Positions 1 to 5,625 of a DNA stretch of 5,625 nt are shown in pieces. Every line of letters begins with the position of its first letter. Position 1 is the first letter of the stretch. The position numbers were made by a program, and so were the translations under genes. Source of the DNA: an uncultured Clostridia bacterium. Its GTDB lineage: Bacteria; Bacillota; Clostridia; Oscillospirales; Ruminococcaceae. The stretch is taken from positions 1 through 5,625 of the forward strand of contig CALLQQ010000058.1 in NCBI GenBank assembly GCA_938014915.1, given 5' to 3'. The notes beneath the pieces were generated by a model that saw nothing but the letters and a program-made list of their open reading frames with translations, ran no database searches and was not told the DNA's origin.

Positions 1-34
1 CTGTCATAGCATCGTGCATGAATGCTATTTATCT
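1..34 (-). pseudogene. Continuation of the helicase second lobe beyond two in-frame TAA codons
   Basis: After the TAA at 35-37 the same frame reads Arg, a second TAA (29-31), then I-A-F-M-H-D-A-M-T to the window edge. In this helicase family a conserved block of the form (K/R)-G-x-P-x-(D/E)-(E/K)-I-A-F-I-H-D-A directly follows the sequence seen before the stop (KLVKRGNP). The codons at 2-28 are therefore most likely the rest of the same gene rather than a new one. Deleting one base at 37 or 38 and adding one A to the run at 28-30 would restore P-K-D-K-I-A-F without a stop. I read this as a compensating +1/-1 pair, either a true lesion or a sequencing error. Only about nine residues are visible, so the call rests on a short match. 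Confidence 0.68.
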
Positions 35-1432
35 TTACGGGTTACCTCTTTTAACTAACTTGACATTGATGTAACGGAATACGGTGAATTCGGATGCGTC
101 AGCTTTCGGTGTAGATACATCACAGAACACTATCTGCGTTCCTTTTGTTGAGTTACTCTCATCATAAATTCTATGTATATTCGCTACACATTGATTAACT
201 TTTGAAAACTCTACATCTGGTGCATCAGGGTAGAGGCATCTTGGATCTGTTCCTAAGAGCCTTGCTTCAGTAGTTATCTTTAGCATATTATCTACATTTG
301 GGCTTACTGCTCCACTTCTGATAAAGTCCGCACGTTCTGCGTAACTTAGCATCTGTGTTTCAACGAATTCGCTAGGCTCAGCCACTATATCGGTATACTT
401 TCCATCTTTAAGTTTTGGAATTGGTAGGTTGAGCATATCGGCAGTTTGCACATCGGCAAAGCTTTTATATAATGTCATTAATTCTGGTAGATTCTTAAAC
501 CTTGCAAAGCGATTCTTAAAGCGATAGCCATTGCCCTCGGGCGCAAGTTCAAGACTTGACTTAACTTCGCCGAATGTTGCGGCCCATGCGTCAAAATGGT
601 GTACATTCCTTGATTCTAAATCGCTATACTGTAAATACCTTTGCATTACATACATCTCCGATATGGAGTTTGCTATTGGAGTGCCGGTAGCAAAGATGAT
701 GCCCTTTTCTGCGTTTATCTCATTTATATATTGGCATTTCATTAACATATCACTAGCTTTCTTAGAGTGGGCAGTATTAACTCCGGCAACATTCTGCATT
801 TTAGAGAATACCGCACAATTCTTATAGTAATGCGCTTCATCGACTACAATACAGTCAACTCCCAGTTCTTCAAAGTTGATTACATCATCTTTTTTACTGC
901 TATCGTTAAGTTTCATGAGCTGTGTTTGAAGTGATTTCTTATACCGCTCCATTTGTTTAATGCTCCATCTTTCACCTCTATTATTCATCTCGTGTTCAAT
1001 CGCATTAGATATATCTTCAATCTGCTGATTTATTACACGAACTTGTCGTTCTTCCGATACGGGTATCTTCTCAAATTGGCTATGCCCGATTATTACTGCG
1101 TCATAATCGCCTGTTGCAATTCTAGCGACGAACCTCTTGCGGTTACTTTTTTGGAAGTCCGCTTTCGTTGTAACTAGAATGTTCGCTGACGGATATAGCT
1201 TTAGGAATTCTGTTCCCGTTTGTTCAGTTAAATGGTTAGGTACAACTATAATAGCCTTTCGCATTAATCCCATTCGCCGCATTTCCATTACACCGGCTAT
1301 CATCTCAAAGGTTTTGCCGGCACCAACGCAATGTGCTAATAAAGTATTGCCACCGTATATGATTCTAGCAATTGCATTGATTTGGTGCGGCCGCAATTTT
1401 ATATCGGGATTCATACCGGGGAAGGTTAAATG
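35..1432 (-). other. SNF2/SF2 helicase domain, second RecA lobe truncated
   Basis: Residues about 1365-1829 contain the Q-motif-like L-R-P-H-Q (1377-1381), Walker A H-C-V-G-A-G-K-T (1398-1405, with K1404 and T1405 for ATP-Mg binding), motif Ia V-V-P-N-H-L-T-E-Q (1427-1435), DEAH in V-V-D-E-A-H-Y-Y-K-N (from 1560), and motif III region A-T-G-T-P-I-A-N-S (1612-1620). A charged helical insertion, probably coiled-coil, lies between Ia and II (about 1490-1545). The second lobe begins with G-T-Q-I-V-F-C-D-V-S-T-P-K (1795-1807) and stops 22 residues later. Motifs V and VI, including the arginine finger, would lie beyond the window. As read, the polypeptide would be unable to complete the ATPase site. 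Confidence 0.88.
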
Positions 1433-4400
1433 TGAGCCATCGTATTCACGCAGTCTAATATTATTGAAGTGTTCGTTGTAGTAATCAACATAGTACCGCC
1501 TGCGGTCGGCATCTTTAAATATCCAGTTCTTAAATTCCTCTTTAATCGCATCTTGCTTTTCTCTTGCAAGCATAGTTTCGTTTCTATTGACTACATACTT
1601 CTCCTTACCGTCCTCATCTACTATCTTATCCCTTACAGTTGCGCTCCTTAAATTAAGTGTGGATTCAAGTATAAAGTAGGCATTCATTCTCTTTGTCCCG
1701 TATTTCTGTGTTGCTGATACTGAACGGGAGTCCGAATTCTTATTCCTTATAGTCCAAGAGCCATCAAAGGGATTGAGATGTATCTTTATTTGACTGTAAC
1801 TAGGTGTGCCGAATGTTTCACTCATGAATTCCTGATATGTTTCCGGCTTAATCCAAAGTGTGCCCAGCGCTACATCGATGTCGGCGGCTTGTAATCTTTC
1901 TGGCTGTACTCTTTCAAGAGCTGTTACATTCTCAGTAAAAAGTTCAGGTACTTTCTCCGCAAATTCAAGAGCAGTAGCAAGCTTTTCACGAACATTGCCG
2001 GATAGATACTCGTCTGCAGTTTCCCATCCTATATACGGGTTATTCTCATCATAATGTAGCGGATTAAGGTAAATGCGACCATCTAACTCCTTAATCATAT
2101 CATCAAACGGCATGGGCAACAGTTCCTGCATATACTCTAAATCAACGCAACCTTTTTCGTTAAGTGAAATTGCTAATGCTTCATGTGCAGTTCCTGCACT
2201 TGTTACTGTCGACTGTGGTCTGATAGTAAGTTTAGTGAAGATATCAGCTTTTATATATTTGCCATCTTCAACATGGGATTCTAGTGAGCAAATGAGCGGA
2301 TAGTCCGAATCATCTCTAAAGGCAAGGCTATTGGCTCTTGCATTTATGAAGTCGTACTTTGATACAAATTTATCGTACTTCTTATTAAGTAGGTTTTGGC
2401 ATTCTTTAATCTTATCTTCTGCAATACCGTCAAGTTGCATCTGTATTAACTGACGGGTAATACTGCGTATTTCATGCATATGGCGAATTCGCTCAAGCGC
2501 TTTGCCCGATATGTCCATCTTTGTCATTATGGAATCTTCTCTATAATATAGAGTTCCATCTACAAAAGTAAAGGTAAAGTTCTTTACCTGCGGGTCTGCA
2601 GGCATAATTTCTTTTTGTCTGTCAACTACCGCTTTACTTACCTTATAACTGGCTATCCTTGCATTTAACCGTGTCACTGCGCCATCAAGTGCTAATTCAA
2701 GGTTTAAATCATCATCGGGAATACAAGCTGTGTATTTACTGTTATCACCAAACCTGCCTTTATCGAATACCATGGTTCCTAGCATCATGTTCGGGTTATC
2801 AATGAAGTATTGATTGACTGGCACTCCATCATCGGTTAAACCTAAATGTAGCCATTCAGGCTCATTAACATTAATGCGCTCTCTTTTTTGCAGGAAGATA
2901 ATATCGGAAGTTACATCGGTGCCAGCCACTTCCACGAAAGCAGTATTCGGCAAGCGAATCGCACCGATTAAATCCGCACGCTCTGCAATATAGCGGCGAA
3001 CGGTAGGGTTCTCTTTATCAAGAGTACCTTTCGATGTGATGAATGCTATTATCCCGCCCGGGCGAACTTTATCAATAGCCTTTGCAAAGAAATAGTCATG
3101 TATATTGAAATTGTGTTTATTATACTGAGAATCGAACACTTTATAATCGCCAAACGGAACATTCCCGATAGCTACATCATAGAAATTATCCTGTACTGGT
3201 GCTTTTTCAAAACCGAGGATATGAATATCTGCAAGCGGATATAACTGTTTTGCTATTCTGCCCGATATGCTATCAAGCTCAATCCCCGTTAGTTTTGATT
3301 TACTCATACTAGTTGGTAGGACTGAGAAGAAATTGCCTACCCCAAGTGCTGGTTCAAGGATATTGCCGCCACTGAATCCAAAGCGATCCAGTGCTTTATA
3401 AATAGCATTAATCACCGTCTGTGATGTGTAATGCGCATTCGGTGTTGATGCTCTAGCACTTTCATATTCATCACTACTAAGCAAAGATTTTAAATCTGCA
3501 TATTCTGTTTGCCATGAGGAATTATCTTTATCAAAGGCTTGCGGCAATCCGCCCCAACCAGAATAACGGGCAAGGCCTTTTTGCTCATCGGCTGTTGCAT
3601 AGCGTGACTGGCTTTCAATTTGTTTAAGCAGTTTAATGGCTTCCATATTTGCCTTAAACTTAGTCTTTGCTCCGCCCATGCTGAAATTATCGCTTATATC
3701 GAATTTATAATTCGCAAGTTCTGTTCTGTCTAATGCGGATTCAGTAACTTTGTTATCTTTGTTTTTCTGAATAAGTTCTAAAACAAATTCAATGCTTTCT
3801 ACTCTTGAAATAGGGAATCCTGCCACACCTTCAAATGTAGCATCTATAAGGCTCACTTTATCGAATTCTTCATCAATGCTTTCAATTTCAAATCTACGGC
3901 CTTCAGTTTCAATAATAGTTCCGACTTTTAAATCATGACCTTTATCTTTTATTGCTTCTGCGTCCAGTTTGCTGATTTCTACCTGCGGTTGAGGTTCTTC
4001 AGTTTCTTCCTGCTTATTGGTAACTTCATCTAATACAAGTTCGGCAGTAGATTCTATTACCGGGATAAAGCTTTCTATATATTCAAATGTTTCGGTAATA
4101 TAGATTGGTACACCTTTATCTTCTAGGTGACTTAAATTAAGCAACCGGACTAATTCCTTTTCATAATCGATGCTACGGACTGTATATGTATATCTATCAA
4201 TTTCTAAAGCGGTTCCAATATCGAAATTTAGTTCCTTTGTAGGCTGTAAGAAGGAGAATTGCAAGCTATCTTCTTTTTTACGCTCAAAGAGGAGTTCATC
4301 ATATTCTTTAGCAATTTCATTCCACTTTAGCTTAGTTGTATAAGATTGCAGAGTATCTTTATTCCTATACGATATTTCTAAGCCTGAAGAACTAGAACTC

Positions 4401-5625
4401 CATGATAAATGTTCGCTATCGCTTATATCGCCTGAAAACCCATTATAACCATATTCGTTTTTTAAGAAGTCGGCTCTATCCTTTAAATTCGTTGTCGATT
4501 GATAGAATTCATAGATGCGCTCTTTTGCTCCGCCAACACAAGGGCTTTGAATTAATACTCGCCTTATTATTCTATCGGGGACTGGGATAGTCTTGTTAGG
4601 CTGTCCATCAGCTCCGTCACTACTACTTCCTCCGCTATCTCCTCCATCTGCTGATTGTATGACTTGAGTTCCTTGAAGTTTATCGTTAGTGGTGGTGGAT
4701 TCTTTTTCTTGAACTGTTTTATGAGTGTTTCTTTCTTCGAATATGTCTGTTCGTTCAGAAGGTTCATTTTCTCGGTCAATTCTCCGTTTGTCAGTAGTAA
4801 CAGAAATGTCTGCGGTGAATGCTTTCTTAGGAAGCGGTGAGCCATTCTCCCGTACTTGCCCATCGCTTGGCTCTCTTTTGGCATTTGGATATTCGGATAT
4901 AGCTTTCCGCTCTTTACTGAATAAGTTAGTCCTTTGTCGTTCATTTGCTATTCTCCTTAATTCTTTTTCTATTGTAATTAATATATCTTTACCCATCTCA
5001 TAGGTTTGATATCCTAGTCTTAGCAGTAATGCTTTACTGTTAAAATACTTAAAATGCCGGAATGTATCGCTACTACTGAAAAAGGGCGATGTCAATCCAG
5101 CACGCTCAAAGACCATATATCCAATACTGTCTTTAACCGTTTCACGCACTAAGCTTTTTCGCTCAAAAGCCGATAGTTCCTCCAATGAACTGTTCGCTAT
5201 CTCCTTTGAAAAGCTATCAAGAGTGTTCTCTAATTCCTCATCAACATACTTTGATATATATTCAAAGAGGGTAGATTCAATCTTTTTGCTATCGCTATCG
5301 ATACTGCCGGCTAGATAATCATTAATTAGCGGTATGTTCTCACCGTGTAACGACCATACAATAGGTATTGTCTTTTCACTGCCGATAGTGTCGGCTACAT
5401 CGAATAGGTAATCTAGTTCTAATCGTCCTTGTTCCAATGCTATTTGATTAAATATAGCTAGTCCTTTTGCGCCGTCATTTACTTTGCGCTTTACCCGTGC
5501 CCATATTTGTTCCGATGCTACCATCGTCGCATCTGGGCGCTGTGCATATAGCAGTAAAGCCGTTTCAAAGTTGTATTTATGTATTCTAGCAGAATACGCA
5601 AGAAAGCTCCTCCAGTTATCTTTGG
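35..5625 (-). CDS. Conjugative-element DNA N6-methyltransferase/SNF2-type helicase fusion, 5' partial, prematurely stopped
   Basis: This giant protein fuses an adenine methyltransferase to a superfamily 2 helicase. Numbering from the Met at 5522-5524, the order is: ArdC-like N-terminus; helical region; polar linker (194-316); accessory region with two related modules (434-487, 532-585); YSGWGG (654-659) and NAHYTS (696-701) family signatures; methylase motif I ILEPALGVGNFF (722-733), acidic GIELD (747-751) and catalytic NVPFG (788-792); helicase LRPHQ (1377-1381), Walker A VGAGKT (1400-1405), motif Ia VVPNHL (1427-1432), DEAH (1562-1565), TGTPIANS (1613-1620) and the second-lobe strand GTQIVFCDVSTPK (1795-1807). 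The Met at 5524 is not the start: the frame stays open for 33 more codons to the window edge and these read as family sequence (YAQRPDAT directly before it). The stop at 35-37 cuts the second lobe before helicase motifs V and VI, whereas homologues continue. Such proteins sit in Tn1549-like and other Bacillota conjugative elements. An anti-restriction or DNA-processing role like that of phage P1 DarB is inferred; the family assignment is firm. Confidence 0.93.
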   Translation of the reverse strand, partial: KDNWRSFLAYSARIHKYNFETALLLYAQRPDATMVASEQIWARVKRKVNDGAKGLAIFNQIALEQGRLELDYLFDVADTIGSEKTIPIVWSLHGENIPLINDYLAGSIDSDSKKIESTLFEYISKYVDEELENTLDSFSKEIANSSLEELSAFERKSLVRETVKDSIGYMVFERAGLTSPFFSSSDTFRHFKYFNSKALLLRLGYQTYEMGKDILITIEKELRRIANERQRTNLFSKERKAISEYPNAKREPSDGQVRENGSPLPKKAFTADISVTTDKRRIDRENEPSERTDIFEERNTHKTVQEKESTTTNDKLQGTQVIQSADGGDSGGSSSDGADGQPNKTIPVPDRIIRRVLIQSPCVGGAKERIYEFYQSTTNLKDRADFLKNEYGYNGFSGDISDSEHLSWSSSSSGLEISYRNKDTLQSYTTKLKWNEIAKEYDELLFERKKEDSLQFSFLQPTKELNFDIGTALEIDRYTYTVRSIDYEKELVRLLNLSHLEDKGVPIYITETFEYIESFIPVIESTAELVLDEVTNKQEETEEPQPQVEISKLDAEAIKDKGHDLKVGTIIETEGRRFEIESIDEEFDKVSLIDATFEGVAGFPISRVESIEFVLELIQKNKDNKVTESALDRTELANYKFDISDNFSMGGAKTKFKANMEAIKLLKQIESQSRYATADEQKGLARYSGWGGLPQAFDKDNSSWQTEYADLKSLLSSDEYESARASTPNAHYTSQTVINAIYKALDRFGFSGGNILEPALGVGNFFSVLPTSMSKSKLTGIELDSISGRIAKQLYPLADIHILGFEKAPVQDNFYDVAIGNVPFGDYKVFDSQYNKHNFNIHDYFFAKAIDKVRPGGIIAFITSKGTLDKENPTVRRYIAERADLIGAIRLPNTAFVEVAGTDVTSDIIFLQKRERINVNEPEWLHLGLTDDGVPVNQYFIDNPNMMLGTMVFDKGRFGDNSKYTACIPDDDLNLELALDGAVTRLNARIASYKVSKAVVDRQKEIMPADPQVKNFTFTFVDGTLYYREDSIMTKMDISGKALERIRHMHEIRSITRQLIQMQLDGIAEDKIKECQNLLNKKYDKFVSKYDFINARANSLAFRDDSDYPLICSLESHVEDGKYIKADIFTKLTIRPQSTVTSAGTAHEALAISLNEKGCVDLEYMQELLPMPFDDMIKELDGRIYLNPLHYDENNPYIGWETADEYLSGNVREKLATALEFAEKVPELFTENVTALERVQPERLQAADIDVALGTLWIKPETYQEFMSETFGTPSYSQIKIHLNPFDGSWTIRNKNSDSRSVSATQKYGTKRMNAYFILESTLNLRSATVRDKIVDEDGKEKYVVNRNETMLAREKQDAIKEEFKNWIFKDADRRRYYVDYYNEHFNNIRLREYDGSHLTFPGMNPDIKLRPHQINAIARIIYGGNTLLAHCVGAGKTFEMIAGVMEMRRMGLMRKAIIVVPNHLTEQTGTEFLKLYPSANILVTTKADFQKSNRKRFVARIATGDYDAVIIGHSQFEKIPVSEERQVRVINQQIEDISNAIEHEMNNRGERWSIKQMERYKKSLQTQLMKLNDSSKKDDVINFEELGVDCIVVDEAHYYKNCAVFSKMQNVAGVNTAHSKKASDMLMKCQYINEINAEKGIIFATGTPIANSISEMYVMQRYLQYSDLESRNVHHFDAWAATFGEVKSSLELAPEGNGYRFKNRFARFKNLPELMTLYKSFADVQTADMLNLPIPKLKDGKYTDIVAEPSEFVETQMLSYAERADFIRSGAVSPNVDNMLKITTEARLLGTDPRCLYPDAPDVEFSKVNQCVANIHRIYDESNSTKGTQIVFCDVSTPKADASEFTVFRYINVKLVKRGNP
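2870..3652 (-). other. N6-adenine DNA methyltransferase domain
   Basis: Residues about 625-885 hold a Rossmann-type methyltransferase. The SAM-binding motif I is E-P-A-L-G-V-G-N-F-F (724-733), followed by the acidic end of strand 2 in G-I-E-L-D (747-751) and the catalytic tetrapeptide N-V-P-F (788-791) in place of the textbook N-P-P-Y/F. Asn, the third-position Pro and the aromatic residue are all kept, and N-V-P-F-G is the usual form in this family. Downstream come R-P-G-G-I-I-A-F-I-T-S (821-831), G-A-I-R-L-P (854-859) and A-G-T-D-V-T-S-D-I-I-F-L (867-878), all family hallmarks. The domain looks intact. Target sequence and whether it methylates in vivo cannot be read from the sequence. Confidence 0.88.
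3770..3931 (-). repeat. Protein-level tandem module, copy 2 (residues 532-585)
   Basis: The second copy begins L-K-V-G-T-I-I-E-T-E-G, carries E-I-E-S-I-D-E-E in the middle and ends F-P-I-S-R-V-E-S-I-E-F-V-L-E-L-I. It starts 98 residues after copy 1, separated by an acidic, Pro/Gln-containing spacer (Q-E-E-T-E-E-P-Q-P-Q, 504-513). It leads shortly into the methyltransferase domain. The copies are clearly diverged, so the duplication is old, or the two were recruited separately from one fold. Confidence 0.6.
4064..4225 (-). repeat. Protein-level tandem module, copy 1 (residues 434-487)
   Basis: This 54-residue module begins F-D-I-G-T-A-L-E-I-D, has a central V-R-S-I-D-Y-E and ends P-I-Y-I-T-E-T-F-E-Y-I-E-S-F-I. 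It aligns without gaps to residues 532-585 with 15 identical positions by my count, including G-T, E, S-I-D, E, V, L, G, P-I and two late Glu. The alternating beta-strand pattern suggests a small beta-barrel-like unit. Single modules of this look (a G-x-x-x-x-x-x-G/R start followed by an 'I-x-S-I-D' strand) are common in the accessory region of these methylase/helicase proteins, but I cannot name a function. Confidence 0.6.
4577..4945 (-). other. Polar low-complexity interdomain linker
   Basis: Residues about 194-316 are rich in Lys, Glu, Arg, Thr, Ser, Asp and Gly, with a Gly/Ser/Asp tract at 294-307 (G-G-D-S-G-G-S-S-S-D-G-A-D-G) and almost no hydrophobic core pattern. It separates the helical N-terminal region, ending near I-E-K-E-L-R-R-I, from the next conserved block starting P-D-R-I-I-R-R (316-322). 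A variable, disordered linker at this place is normal for the family. The stretch also carries an overlapping open frame with a good ribosome-binding sequence, described in the findings and not called as a gene. Confidence 0.75.
5450..5625 (-). other. N-terminal ArdC-like segment of the methylase/helicase
   Basis: Read on the minus strand from the window edge, the frame gives a segment with DNWRSFLAYSARIHKYNFE, then ALLLYAQRPDATMVAS, then a Trp and a V-N-D-G-A-K-G-L-A-I-F turn (residues 15-25). The pattern 'aromatic/Asn, LLLxAQRPDAT, W, basic stretch, (K/D)GxKGxAI' resembles the N-terminal domain of ArdC-type anti-restriction proteins, which bind single-stranded DNA, and is also the usual beginning of this conjugative-element protein. 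Here the domain is incomplete because its first residues lie beyond position 5625. The resemblance is by eye; the ssDNA-binding role is inference. Confidence 0.6.

Noticed and set aside
1..22. Independent restart of a separate C-terminal helicase subunit at ATG 17-19 or 5-7
   Set aside because: There is no convincing ribosome-binding sequence before either ATG, and both Met positions fall inside a conserved block of the continuous family protein.
29..37. Reassigned TAA (read as a sense codon such as Gln)
   Set aside because: More than 1800 upstream codons contain no in-frame TAA, TAG or TGA, so a recoded TAA would not appear only here, twice in three codons.
23..46. Programmed ribosomal frameshift
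   Set aside because: No slippery heptamer is visible. A single shift would not bypass the stops: the +1 frame meets TAG within five codons, and two opposite shifts within about 12 bases would be needed.
531..5003. Plus-strand open frames of about 60-114 codons scattered through the window (for example 531-827, 1137-1481, 4725-5003)
   Set aside because: All are antisense to well-conserved domains or the linker of the large gene. They lack recognisable families, and their composition (Cys, Ser, Phe, Ile-rich) is that of reverse-frame shadows.
1..5625. Promoters, terminators, tRNAs, CRISPR, insertion sequences, attachment sites
   Set aside because: The window is continuous coding sequence with only 34 bases after the stop. 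I saw no hairpin with T-tract, no direct nucleotide repeat array and no inverted-repeat termini.

Overview
The window lies almost wholly inside one very large gene on the minus strand. It enters at the right edge already in frame and runs to a TAA at 35-37. The product is a multi-domain DNA methyltransferase/SNF2-type helicase of the kind carried by conjugative elements (ICEs and conjugative plasmids) of Bacillota. The moderately AT-rich composition (about 40% G+C by eye) and the protein family point to a Bacillota host or a close relative, with the gene sitting in the accessory cargo of a mobile element. Genus cannot be judged from this window.

Layout in the direction of translation (right to left). 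Residues are numbered from the ATG at 5522-5524, which is an internal methionine: (i) 5450-5625, an N-terminal ArdC-like segment that continues upstream past the window edge; (ii) about 4945-5450, a helical family-specific region; (iii) 4577-4945, a polar, Gly/Ser-rich linker; (iv) about 3770-4576, a conserved accessory region containing two tandemly related 54-residue modules; (v) 2870-3652, an N6-adenine methyltransferase domain with motifs ILEPALGVGNFF and NVPFG; (vi) about 1433-2870, a family-specific region joining methylase and helicase; (vii) 35-1432, a superfamily 2 helicase with Walker A, DEAH and TGTP motifs and the start of the second RecA lobe.

The most unusual point is at the left edge. 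Translation stops at TAA 35-37, inside the second helicase lobe. Yet three codons further on, in the same frame, the expected family sequence (I-A-F-M-H-D-A-M-T) resumes across two TAA codons. The disruption is neatly explained by one extra base near 37/38 and one missing base in the A-run at 28-30. Together these convert a P-K-D-K-I-A-F coding stretch into P-stop-R-stop-I-A-F. The gene is therefore either a real double frameshift that truncates the helicase, or the trace carries two small sequencing errors.

There is no intergenic space, RNA gene, CRISPR array, insertion sequence, promoter or terminator that I can support. The antisense open frames are shadows of the large gene. By analogy with phage P1 DarB and the methylase/helicase proteins of conjugative elements, the likely role is protecting or processing incoming element DNA during transfer, but this is inference.
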